Assembly (NCBI GenBank): GCA_014730235.1
Contig: WJIO01000432.1
Span: forward strand, 1 to 14,960
Direction of reading: 5' to 3'
Length of the DNA: 14,960 nt
Source of the DNA: Candidatus Poribacteria bacterium
Lineage (GTDB): Bacteria > Poribacteria > DTPJ01 > WJIO01
Positions within the stretch are counted from its first letter, which is position 1; each line of letters opens with the position of its first letter. Below, piece after piece: positions 1 through 6,814 of the stretch. The notes beneath the pieces are model-generated. The model saw only the letters and a list, made by a program, of their open reading frames with translations. It was not told the origin of the DNA and ran no database searches. Made by a program: the position numbers and the translations under genes.

Positions 1-63
1 CCACGAAGCAATCTCCATTGTGCTAATTTACGATATTCAACTCTGTAAAAATAGAATTCTTAA

Positions 64-816
64 CTATCCGGAAAATTCAACAAATTCCAATTTAAAAACT
101 TCCAGGGATTCTCGGATAACTACAGGATCACCTATTTTACCTGTTTCCAATACTGTTTTTAGCGGATCAGACATACCCAACACAGGGCAGAAACCATATT
201 TGGATATATACATCTGGAAATCACCTCCGGTTTTACGACTTACACCACCAGTAGGCATTATGATTTTGTCGGCATGTCTGTCTCTCTGGTATGGGGCCAG
301 TAAACCACCGAGATTTTTTGGGCCATAGACGCTGGAATTGAAAACTTTCACTGCATCCGGTTCAAAACCATCATCCCGCTCGATCCAGTAGCTAAATTCT
401 GAGGGGCTGAAACCAGCCGGAGCGCAGAAAACTTTAGCTTTTCGGGCTATTTTAACAAAATCAATCTTTTCCCTGTATCCACCCATACCTGAATCCGGTG
501 ATACAACCATATCAAAGCCCATCTCGATGGCTGCGTCAAGTTCCTTTGGGTTGATGACGCTGCCTACACCTAAAAGCATGGGATCAGCAGGATCAGATTG
601 TGCCCTTATAGCTGTCAATTCACTCATGGCCTCTTTTAACATATCTGCATCAATTCTGAATGTTACTTCAGCTACATATCCGGCTTCGTGTATTGCTGTT
701 ACTGTGTTTACCAGGTCTTCGGCTTTTTTGGCATGACCTCTTCCCATTACTACGACGATGCCTTTTTCCCTAAGGGCTTTATCAACTCGTTTTGGATCTC
801 TCATATATTCTGGCAT
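64..816 (-). CDS. KDPG/KHG aldolase-like protein (2-keto-3-deoxy-6-phosphogluconate aldolase family)
   Basis: A 250-residue class I aldolase-like TIM barrel. KDPG/KHG aldolases cleave 2-keto-3-deoxy-6-phosphogluconate, or 4-hydroxy-2-oxoglutarate, to pyruvate plus an aldehyde in the cytoplasm. Seen: the VAEVTFR strand with the expected catalytic Glu50 and Arg54; LLGVGSVINP (81-90), matching the family GAGTVLNP motif; a VKVF segment whose Lys157 is the expected Schiff-base lysine; and the phosphate-loop motif PTGG (188-191). Oddities: the usual K-x-F-P-A after the lysine is K-V-F-N-S-S, a longer loop follows (160-185), and the protein is about 35-40 residues longer than typical family members. 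The substrate may therefore differ. The start is supported by AAGGAG 9-10 bases upstream. It is the last gene of a three-gene minus-strand unit, 83 bases after the isomerase. The fold is confident; KDPG as substrate is inferred from the neighbouring dehydratases and kinase. Confidence 0.85.
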   Translation of the reverse strand: MPEYMRDPKRVDKALREKGIVVVMGRGHAKKAEDLVNTVTAIHEAGYVAEVTFRIDADMLKEAMSELTAIRAQSDPADPMLLGVGSVINPKELDAAIEMGFDMVVSPDSGMGGYREKIDFVKIARKAKVFCAPAGFSPSEFSYWIERDDGFEPDAVKVFNSSVYGPKNLGGLLAPYQRDRHADKIIMPTGGVSRKTGGDFQMYISKYGFCPVLGMSDPLKTVLETGKIGDPVVIRESLEVFKLEFVEFSG

Positions 817-851
817 TTTCCTACACTCCTTGTCATTAATGGTATAAAAGA

Positions 852-885
852 GTAGATTGGATTGAGACTGCGAAACCCAACCTAC
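852..885 (-). repeat. Degenerate GTAGGTTGGGTTTCG-type palindromic repeat, RNA hairpin inside operon A
   Basis: Read on the minus strand, a 12-base arm beginning GTAGGTTGGG (885-874) faces a second arm ending CCAATCTAC (863-852) across a 10-base loop. The arms pair along all 12 positions in RNA if two G-U wobbles are allowed. As DNA they have two mismatches, which suggests an ageing copy. From memory, palindromes with this GTAGGTTGGGTTTCG core occur dispersed between genes in several bacterial groups. It lies between the isomerase and aldolase genes, so it will be in their shared mRNA and could act as a processing or stability element. Confidence 0.6.
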
Positions 886-899
886 AAAACTTTAAATGA

Positions 900-1712
900 T
901 TAAAGTTTATTTAGTATATCTTTAACAAATATAAGGGTTGACTTTATATTTTTATCTATTTCGTCAATCTCTTTACCGCCTACACATTCCACATATAGGG
1001 GGCCATCGAACCCTCCTTCAACCATTATGGATAACACCAATGGGAAATCAACCAATCCCTCACCAGGGGTTACCATAACATTTGGTTTTCCGTCCTCAAC
1101 CACGCAGTCTTTTATGATACCTGTAGTGATCATAGGGTTTACTTTATCCAGATCGGTTTCGGGCATCATCTCGCCCTTGGTGTAATAAATTATATTTCCC
1201 GGATCGTAACATATACCAAAGGCCGGGTTATTCACTGTGTTATAGGCTTTCATAAGGCCTTCCACTGTAAGGGTTATGCCGCCATGAGGCTTAAGGGTGA
1301 TATTTACCCCTACATCCTCTGCATGAACGGCAGCCTGACTCATAAGCTCATAATACTTATCATAAAGCTGTTCGTTGCCTGTTCCGCAGTCCAGAAGCCA
1401 TTTTGTCCCCAGGGCAGCGGCGTTGTCAATCAGTTTTTTGTAATCATCTACGGCAGCGTCAAGTTCCAGATTCAACTTCGTTCCGCCGATAAGCATCGAA
1501 GGCTTTAATCCAGCATCAGCCGCCGCTTTTCGGGTTGCGGCTACTTCTTCCGGTGTGCTGTCTGAATTTACCGGCACACCTCTTTTTTCATCGTCAATCT
1601 TGTTGGCAAAAACCGCGACGTCATTATATCCAGCTTCCGCTATGTGTTCACATGCTTCTGCAAATGTTAATGAACTTAAAGGTCTGGTAGTGCAGCCAAT
1701 TACTAATTCCAT
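900..1712 (-). CDS. Sugar phosphate isomerase/epimerase (xylose isomerase-like TIM barrel)
   Basis: A 270-residue protein of the AP-endonuclease-2/xylose-isomerase-like TIM-barrel superfamily, which includes ketose 3-epimerases, IolE/IolI and hydroxypyruvate isomerases. Seen: TRPLSSLTFAEACEHIAEAGYNDV at the N-terminus (strand 1 and helix 1, written here only as a landmark at 9-32), LKPHGG (140-145), CYDPGN (168-173), IIKD (199-202), PGEG (216-219) and YVECVGG ending strand 8 with Glu242. Such conserved His, Asp and Glu residues normally hold a divalent metal. The His that often precedes KD in this family is absent here. The start has AAAGGA 8 bases upstream. It lies 17 bases after the Smr gene and upstream of the aldolase, pointing to sugar isomerisation or epimerisation. 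The exact reaction cannot be assigned. Confidence 0.82.
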   Translation of the reverse strand: MELVIGCTTRPLSSLTFAEACEHIAEAGYNDVAVFANKIDDEKRGVPVNSDSTPEEVAATRKAAADAGLKPSMLIGGTKLNLELDAAVDDYKKLIDNAAALGTKWLLDCGTGNEQLYDKYYELMSQAAVHAEDVGVNITLKPHGGITLTVEGLMKAYNTVNNPAFGICYDPGNIIYYTKGEMMPETDLDKVNPMITTGIIKDCVVEDGKPNVMVTPGEGLVDFPLVLSIMVEGGFDGPLYVECVGGKEIDEIDKNIKSTLIFVKDILNKL

Positions 1713-1729
1713 AACTTTTTCCTTTCATT

Positions 1730-2026
1730 TTAAACTTCAGGTTTCCTGAGAACTGCTACAGTATCACCCCAGGAACGCCCGTATTCGTAGGAGATCACAT
1801 CGGAATGTTTATCAAGAATAGAATGAACAATCTCACGTAATACCCCTATACCTTTTCCATGAATTATCCTTACCTCTGTGATTCCGAATTTTTTACATTC
1901 CTCCAGGTATTCAGGAACCAGGTCTTTCACATCCTTTGGACTAAAAGTATGAAGATCAAGAGTTCCATTTATAGGTATCTGGATTATTTCATCTTGTTCC
2001 ATTTTATTATTTTCATGGTCTGACAT
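1730..2026 (-). CDS. Stand-alone Smr-domain protein
   Basis: Small protein of 98 residues from the chosen start. It consists almost entirely of an Smr (small MutS-related) domain, the nucleic-acid-binding or nuclease module found at the C-terminus of MutS2. In the numbering from the chosen start, the landmarks are LDLHTF (about 23-28), replacing the family DLHG, and IIHGKGIGVLRE (about 54-65), the family HGxG motif. An upstream ATG at 2038 would add four residues, but a GGAG six bases before the ATG at 2026 favours the shorter form and itself overlaps the upstream ATG. It is the first gene of operon A. No functional link to sugar metabolism is known. The Smr call is secure; its cellular role here is not. 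Confidence 0.85.
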   Translation of the reverse strand: MSDHENNKMEQDEIIQIPINGTLDLHTFSPKDVKDLVPEYLEECKKFGITEVRIIHGKGIGVLREIVHSILDKHSDVISYEYGRSWGDTVAVLRKPEV

Positions 2027-2058
2027 GCCAAACTCCATTATACATCGAATCTGCTAAG

Positions 2059-2078
2059 TTATGACAAGTATATCATAA
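2059..2078. promoter_or_regulatory. Inverted repeat overlapping the operon A -10 box (candidate operator)
   Basis: TTATGA and TCATAA form a 6-base inverted repeat with an 8-base spacer in the gap between the divergent units A and B. It covers the proposed -10 box of operon A (2072-2067), a common place for a repressor site. In AT-rich DNA a 6-base repeat can occur by chance, so this is a weak call. Confidence 0.25.
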
Positions 2079-2094
2079 TTTACTTGATCTTCAA
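2067..2094 (-). promoter_or_regulatory. Candidate sigma-70-type promoter of operon A
   Basis: On the minus strand TTGAAG (2094-2089) and TATACT (2072-2067) are separated by 16 bases. Transcription would start near 2060, leaving a leader of about 34 bases before the Smr start at 2026. It is the only gap upstream of operon A, so a promoter is expected here. Confidence 0.5.
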
Positions 2095-2112
2095 GCTGAA
2101 ATTTGTTAATTT
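2084..2112 (+). promoter_or_regulatory. Weak candidate promoter of operon B
   Basis: TTGATC (2084-2089), a 17-base spacer and TAATTT (2107-2112) precede the M42 peptidase gene. The -10 box is poor, and the placement depends mainly on the need for a plus-strand promoter in this short divergent gap. Confidence 0.3.
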
Positions 2113-2151
2113 TCATGACTAACTAAAGACAAATAACAATGGAGGCTAAAT

Positions 2152-3225
2152 ATGCCAGATAAAACATTGGAAATGCTTAAAGAAATAACCGAAGCTCCTG
2201 GCGTTTCAGGATATGAAAGGGAAGTTCGGGAAGTTATAAGGAAATACATGGAAGATGTAACGGAAATAGATCAGGACAATCTTGGAAGCATTATATGCAA
2301 AAAAGCAGGTATAAGCCAGAGTCCAAAGATAATGATGGCCGGTCACATGGACGAAATCGGTTTTATGGTGAAGTTTATCACCGATGAAGGATTCATAAAA
2401 TTCAGTCCGTTGGGCGGCTGGTGGGCTCAGGTTATATTGTCCCAGAGGGTTATTATTAAGACATCCAAAGGCGATATACTGGGCGTTGTAGGGTCAAAAC
2501 CTCCCCATATACTCAGCAACGAAGAACGGGGTAAAATGGTTAAACGGCAGGATATGTTTATAGACGTAGGTGCAGCCAATGCCGATGAAGCCAAGGAATT
2601 CGGCATCAGACCCGGCGATCCCATAATTCCTGTAAGTCCTTTTGAAGTTCTGAAAAATGAAAAGATGTACCTGGCCAAAGCCTGGGATGACAGAATAGGA
2701 TGTGCGTTGTTTATGGATAGTATAAGACAACTGGTGAATGAAGAACATCCCAATACAGTCTACGGCGTAGGAACGGTCCAGGAAGAGGTAGGTCTTAGAG
2801 GAGCCAGAACCAGCGCATGGGCTGTCCAGCCGGATGTGGGAATTGCCCTGGAAGTAAGCATAGCCGGGGATGTTCCCGGAGTTAAAAAGGAAGAATCCCA
2901 GGATACCCTTGGTAAAGGGCCATCAATACTGGTTTATGATTCCAGCATGATACCAAATCTGAAACTGCGGGATATGTTTATTGATACGGCCAAAGAGGAG
3001 AATATTTCCATACAGATGTCTGTAATGGAAAGAGGGGGAACTGACGCGGGCGCTATACATGTAAATATGAAAGGTGTGCCCAGCATCGTAATAGGCGTTC
3101 CATGCCGTTATATTCACAGCCATGTGGGTATTATCAACAGGGATGATTATGACAATACTGTTAAGCTCCTGGTAGCTGTTATTAAAAGGCTGGACGCCGA
3201 AACTGTAGCTGATCTTAAAGTATAA
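2152..3225 (+). CDS. M42 family metallopeptidase (FrvX/YsdC-type aminopeptidase)
   Basis: A 357-residue cytoplasmic di-metal aminopeptidase of family M42, the usual family length. These enzymes form large tetrahedral TET complexes and trim peptides; some members are annotated as endoglucanases or deblocking aminopeptidases. Seen: AGHMDEIGF with metal ligand His65 and Asp67; AWDDR with Asp179/Asp180; VQEEVGLRG with the catalytic and metal-binding Glu211/Glu212; ALEVSIAGD with Glu234 at the fourth ligand position, where many homologues have Asp; and YIHSHVG with the last His ligand (His322 or His324). The start is well supported by GGAGG six bases upstream. It is followed 18 bases later by the UxuA-family gene, so the two are probably co-transcribed. 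M42 genes do appear in sugar operons, but no specific link to mannonate breakdown is known. Confidence 0.9.
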   Translation: MPDKTLEMLKEITEAPGVSGYEREVREVIRKYMEDVTEIDQDNLGSIICKKAGISQSPKIMMAGHMDEIGFMVKFITDEGFIKFSPLGGWWAQVILSQRVIIKTSKGDILGVVGSKPPHILSNEERGKMVKRQDMFIDVGAANADEAKEFGIRPGDPIIPVSPFEVLKNEKMYLAKAWDDRIGCALFMDSIRQLVNEEHPNTVYGVGTVQEEVGLRGARTSAWAVQPDVGIALEVSIAGDVPGVKKEESQDTLGKGPSILVYDSSMIPNLKLRDMFIDTAKEENISIQMSVMERGGTDAGAIHVNMKGVPSIVIGVPCRYIHSHVGIINRDDYDNTVKLLVAVIKRLDAETVADLKV

Positions 3226-3243
3226 GAATTGGCGAGGTAAAAA

Positions 3244-4224
3244 ATGATAAAAATAGCTGAAGTATTTTCACCACACCAGGGCAGTCTTGCGAAAATGGTT
3301 AAGCAGTGTGGCATTGATCATGTGGTAGCTGGTATTGGTCTTCATCCTATTAAAAATGCCAGTCCTGACGACCAGCCATATAGCTGTAAATCCCTGGAAC
3401 GATCAAAATCTTCTTATGAGGACATGGGTTTTAGTATGGAGGTAATAGAAAGCCGCCCTCCTCTTCTTAAGGCAAAGCTGGGGTTGCCCGGTCGGGATGA
3501 AGAAATTGATATAGCATGTGAATTGATCCGCAACATGGGAACAGTAGGAATTCCCGTATGGTGTTATGAATGGATGGCTGTTTTTAACTGGATGCGCACA
3601 TCAAAGGACATACCATCCCGGGGTGGAGCTTTGGTAACGGGCTACGACCATAGTATAAGTCAGAAGGAATCATTAACAGAATACGGAACAATAACGGAAG
3701 AACAATTATGGGATAGCTTGGAATATTTCCTGAAACGTGTGGTTCCTGTGGCAGAAAAGGCAAATGTAAAGCTGGCCATGCATCCGGATGATCCCCCTAT
3801 ATCACCATTGCGGGGCATAGGTCGCATTATGCGCAGTATAGAAAACTACCAGAGACTTCTTGATCTTTTTCCCAGTCCGGTAAACGGTATTGCTTTATGC
3901 CAGGGCAATTTTACCCTTATGACCGATGATCTTCCTTCTGCTATTCGTAATTTTGGTAAACAGGAGAAGATATTTTTCGTCCACTTCCGGGATGTCAGGG
4001 GAACACCTGAAAAATTCCAGGAGACGTTTCATGATGATGGAAAAACCGATATGCTGGAGTGTATGCGGGCCTACAGGGACGTAGGTTTTTCCGGTGTCTG
4101 TCGTCCCGATCATGTGCCAACTATGGAAGGTGATGATAATAATAATCCCGGATATTCATCCATAGGCAGATTATTTGCCATTGGATACCTGAAAGGCCTG
4201 CGAGAAGCAGTTTACAGGGAATAA
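3244..4224 (+). CDS. uxuA: Mannonate dehydratase family protein (UxuA)
   Basis: UxuA dehydrates D-mannonate to 2-keto-3-deoxy-D-gluconate in hexuronate catabolism, using a Mn2+ (or Fe2+) centre in a TIM barrel. The 326 residues carry the family motifs in order: MHPDDPP with His180; ALCQGN with Cys219; FVHFRDV with His247; ETFHDDG (260-266); and CRPDHVP with Asp289. The His/Cys/His/Asp set matches the metal ligands known for bacterial UxuA. It is slightly shorter than the 350-390 residues usual for the family, so the substrate could be a related aldonate. A GAGG lies just upstream of the ATG. The gene is second in operon B. Its product would feed the PfkB kinase and the KDPG-aldolase-like enzyme encoded in neighbouring units. 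Confidence 0.88.
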   Translation: MIKIAEVFSPHQGSLAKMVKQCGIDHVVAGIGLHPIKNASPDDQPYSCKSLERSKSSYEDMGFSMEVIESRPPLLKAKLGLPGRDEEIDIACELIRNMGTVGIPVWCYEWMAVFNWMRTSKDIPSRGGALVTGYDHSISQKESLTEYGTITEEQLWDSLEYFLKRVVPVAEKANVKLAMHPDDPPISPLRGIGRIMRSIENYQRLLDLFPSPVNGIALCQGNFTLMTDDLPSAIRNFGKQEKIFFVHFRDVRGTPEKFQETFHDDGKTDMLECMRAYRDVGFSGVCRPDHVPTMEGDDNNNPGYSSIGRLFAIGYLKGLREAVYRE

Positions 4225-4252
4225 GTGTTTTTTCCGGGTTAAGTGTGGAAAT

Positions 4253-4359
4253 GTAATCGTTAAAAAATAAATATAAAAATATTGTCATTCCTGCGGAAGC
4301 AGGAATCCAGAAAAAATACTGTTTTAGAAGACTGGATTCCTGCTTCCGCAGGAATGACA
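4253..4359 (-). terminator. Probable intrinsic terminator of operon C (possibly bidirectional)
   Basis: The 28-base hairpin lies just past the kinase stop. Read on the minus strand it is followed directly by a U-rich tract (complement of 4258-4282, with runs of five and six T). This is the arrangement of an intrinsic terminator. In the plus direction the hairpin is followed about 11 bases later by a short T run (4371-4375), so it may also stop operon B. Confidence 0.55.
4283..4359. repeat. Pair of inverted 28-base palindromic repeats (REP-like, TTCCTGCGGAAGCAGGAA core)
   Basis: Positions 4283-4310 and 4332-4359 are perfect 28-base inverted copies with a 21-base loop. Each copy is itself a hairpin: ATTCCTGC pairs with GCAGGAAT around GGAA (4287-4306 in the left copy). 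This is the widespread GTCATTCC(T/C)GC-type intergenic repeat, often read in translation as SFLRKQESS or WIPASAGMT. It sits between converging genes, a typical location. Confidence 0.9.
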
Positions 4360-4374
4360 TGCTTAGAAAGTTTT

Positions 4375-5337
4375 TCAAATTATTTCCACACTTAACCCTG
4401 AAGAACCAAATTTTATACCGCGTTTGCCTAAAAAATCCATAACCTCATCAAAATTTGGTATACCCGAACGCCCACCTAATTTGGTACATTTCAGGGCAGA
4501 TACAGCGGAAGAAAACAAAGCTAATTGCCGCAGGTTCCAGCCATGTAAAAGCCCTACAATATATGCCCCATGAAAAACATCACCTGCGCCTGTGGTATCA
4601 ATCACATTTACATCAAAAGCCGGTGTGTGAAAATCATCATCAGCAGTTACTGTGTAGCAACCGTCCTCACCCAGAGTTTCTACAAACACACCGGGGCCCA
4701 TTTTGAGGGCTTCTTTGCCTGCTTCTTTCAAATCGGATAATCCAGTTAATCCCTTAGCAAAGCCTTTTCCGGTGATCAACACATCAACATATTCTATAAG
4801 CCTGCGGGTATTTTCCCCGACGCTTCCACTGGTTTTACTTCCATCGTAGGTAACAGTTTTCCCCGCTTCTTTCATCCACTTAGCAGCCTGAAGGGCTGCA
4901 TCGTAATGAAAACCCTCAAGATGAAGATAATCGGCAGAAATTATATAATCTTTATCCAATTCATCTACATGTAGTGGCTTTCTGCTGATATTACCGACAC
5001 CACAGAATGTGCGCTCTCCCGTTTCCGCATGGACATGGACGACTATCACCTGATCATCAGGTCCATCACGTTTAACTAAATGTGACAAATCTACCCCTGC
5101 GTCAACCATAGATTCCAGTTTAATTTCAGCCGATTTATCCATTCCAGCCGTTCCGATAAATCCTACATTTGTGCCTAATTTTGCGGCTGCAACCATGGCT
5201 GTTCCTACAGGCCCTCCACCGTCAAATCTAAATTCATCAATCCGCGTTCCACAATCCCAAGTGGGCATGTCTTTCAGACGCAATAAAACATCCAATGTGG
5301 CCATACCCAGACCTACAATTTGCAGATCATCCGCCAT
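4375..5337 (-). CDS. PfkB/ribokinase-family carbohydrate kinase
   Basis: A 320-residue ATP-dependent sugar kinase of the PfkB family (ribokinase, fructokinase, 2-keto-3-deoxygluconate kinase and relatives). Seen: the N-terminal strand IVGLGMATLDV; the sugar-binding GGGPVGTA (40-47); the nucleotide-site ETLGEDG (220-226); and the C-terminal signature DTTGAGDVFHGAY (247-259), with catalytic base Asp253 and the anion hole. Length is normal. AGGAG nine bases upstream supports the start. The gene begins 13 bases after the isomerase gene and ends operon C. Dehydratases that make 2-keto-3-deoxy sugar acids and a KDPG-type aldolase nearby make 2-keto-3-deoxygluconate a plausible substrate. A ketose from the adjacent isomerase is equally possible. 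Its last codons lie within the right arm of the nested inverted repeat. Confidence 0.9.
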   Translation of the reverse strand: MADDLQIVGLGMATLDVLLRLKDMPTWDCGTRIDEFRFDGGGPVGTAMVAAAKLGTNVGFIGTAGMDKSAEIKLESMVDAGVDLSHLVKRDGPDDQVIVVHVHAETGERTFCGVGNISRKPLHVDELDKDYIISADYLHLEGFHYDAALQAAKWMKEAGKTVTYDGSKTSGSVGENTRRLIEYVDVLITGKGFAKGLTGLSDLKEAGKEALKMGPGVFVETLGEDGCYTVTADDDFHTPAFDVNVIDTTGAGDVFHGAYIVGLLHGWNLRQLALFSSAVSALKCTKLGGRSGIPNFDEVMDFLGKRGIKFGSSGLSVEII

Positions 5338-5350
5338 CTTTTAATACTCC

Positions 5351-6802
5351 TCAGTCCACAATAATTGGTTTAATATCCAAAAATTTACATGCCTCAAGCA
5401 AAGCTTTGGTCTGGTTACCATGTATCATGCTGGCATGATGAATAAATCCCTCTTCCACCAGAACGCGATACAGCTTATCATGGTCTTTTACCTCTACCCA
5501 TGACCATGTTCCGGCGAGGGTTTCATCCGATGGTATTATTTCTCCGGTAGTGATAAGCATCTTCCATTCGTTGTCGTATTCTGCAAGCCTGCATAACGTC
5601 ACGATTCCCGGTTTTATCTGGAATTGAGCCAAGCCAGCCATAGCGTCCCGATCATCCACAGGCAATTCACCTTTCATATCCCGTCTGGAGCGCAGAGATG
5701 TTTTTTGTGGATCTTTTGCCAGACAGACCGGTGCGTTTCCACAATGCCATGCCAAAAGCTGATTCGGTTTATCCCGGTGTTGGATAGTCCAGTCAATGAA
5801 ATGGGGAACAGTTTTACCCATTGCAGCCTGATAGTTGATCATCATGGTCAGAGCCCCAAGTATATCAGTTTCGCAGGCTGTAACCATGCCTTTTTCACTT
5901 AGTCGCCCATACAATGCACATACTGAAATACCCATAATTCGCTGTATAGATGGCCAGCATTGAACACCCATAGCGGAAAGCCTGTTGCTGTTCCAGAATT
6001 CCATCAACGCGAGTTCCAGTTTAGCCGAATTAATTATATATTTATCGCTGACAGTGATCTCAGCATAGCTGTTTTTAATATCTTCAACTGTTTCCTGTAC
6101 TGCCGGATCATCGTCAAGATATTTTTTTGCGTTATCTACTATATCACTCAGGTTGGCGTAGATTACGTTTTGACCGAAGGATTTTATTAGCGCAGCTTCG
6201 TCGTAACCCACAGTTTCAAATGTTGTGGGACGTACCCCAACCTGTCCTAAACGAGCACCTTTCATTCCCTTCACCACTGCTACAGCCCGGACAAAATTTT
6301 CTACCTCATCTTTAAATTCAGGTTCATCCGGGAAAAACAGCCCGGCATAATGGAAAGCTATCTTTCGGCGATAAAGCCCGGAAGCCATAGAGAGATTACC
6401 GCAGTAAGAATCCGAAACACGGCTTAAACCCGGATCATCAACTCCCGGCGGTTCTTTGGTAGCATACAGCAAAACAGGCACTTTAAGCTTTTCTGCCACC
6501 TTGCAGGCTGAACGTTCATCCCCAAAGTCCAGGGGACAAAGGATCAATCCATCAATTTTTTCCCGCATGAAATATTCAGCCACAGCTTCACCTTCATCCA
6601 GAGTATTGACTGTGCCGTTTGGTGTATAACCATTTTCGGGATCAAGACTTTTCCCATCTAGTGAAGGTTCTGGAACAACTACTTCCATACCGGGGATTTC
6701 ACCAAAGGCTTCCAGACTATCATTCCGCATTTTTTCACACCAGGATGTATATCGAAAACGGAAAGACGGTACAAAACCAATTTTAACTTTTACATCACTC
6801 AT
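5351..6802 (-). CDS. L-fucose/L-arabinose isomerase family protein
   Basis: A 483-residue cytoplasmic aldose-ketose isomerase-like protein. It is shorter than E. coli FucI (about 590) and nearer AraA length. Seen: a Rossmann-like N-terminal half with IDGLILCPLDFGDE (83-96); RLGQVGVRPTTFET (184-197); QCWPSIQ (281-287); CETDILGALTMM (310-321), matching the family segment with a metal-binding acidic residue (Glu311/Asp313); AWHCGNAP (351-358); and FIHHASMIHGN near the C-terminus (453-463), with His455/His456 as the likely metal or catalytic His. The start follows GGAG by six bases. It lies 12 bases after the unknown gene and 13 before the PfkB kinase, so an isomerase-then-kinase step is likely. 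The sugar is unknown; members of this family act on fucose, arabinose and other pentoses or hexoses. Confidence 0.82.
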   Translation of the reverse strand: MSDVKVKIGFVPSFRFRYTSWCEKMRNDSLEAFGEIPGMEVVVPEPSLDGKSLDPENGYTPNGTVNTLDEGEAVAEYFMREKIDGLILCPLDFGDERSACKVAEKLKVPVLLYATKEPPGVDDPGLSRVSDSYCGNLSMASGLYRRKIAFHYAGLFFPDEPEFKDEVENFVRAVAVVKGMKGARLGQVGVRPTTFETVGYDEAALIKSFGQNVIYANLSDIVDNAKKYLDDDPAVQETVEDIKNSYAEITVSDKYIINSAKLELALMEFWNSNRLSAMGVQCWPSIQRIMGISVCALYGRLSEKGMVTACETDILGALTMMINYQAAMGKTVPHFIDWTIQHRDKPNQLLAWHCGNAPVCLAKDPQKTSLRSRRDMKGELPVDDRDAMAGLAQFQIKPGIVTLCRLAEYDNEWKMLITTGEIIPSDETLAGTWSWVEVKDHDKLYRVLVEEGFIHHASMIHGNQTKALLEACKFLDIKPIIVD

Positions 6803-6814
6803 TTCATTCTCCTG

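Larger units (their letters stand above)
4232..4402. repeat. Outer arms of a nested inverted repeat copying the kinase gene's 3' end
   Basis: A perfect 17-base inverted repeat (GGGTTAAGTGTGGAAAT at 4236-4252 and its complement at 4382-4398) extends to 21 bases with one mismatch (4232-4252 and 4382-4402). The arms are 129 bases apart and enclose the 28-base palindromic pair. The right arm is coding sequence for the last residues of the PfkB kinase (GLSVEI). The left arm is therefore an inverted copy of that 3' end, placed eight bases after the uxuA stop. Either a local inverted duplication or a long bidirectional hairpin would explain it. Confidence 0.75.

Noticed and set aside
1-63. Possible start of another minus-strand gene at the left edge (ATG at 18-16)
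   Set aside because: Only six codons fit in the window, with no clear ribosome site, so it cannot be supported.
2027-2038. Upstream ATG for the Smr gene at 2038
   Set aside because: It lacks a ribosome site of its own, and its ATGGAG forms the GGAG site for the ATG at 2026.
4121-4378. An 85-codon minus-strand frame containing SFLRKQESS and WIPASAGMT
   Set aside because: These strings are the well-known spurious translation of the palindromic repeat pair; the rest overlaps the uxuA gene on the other strand.
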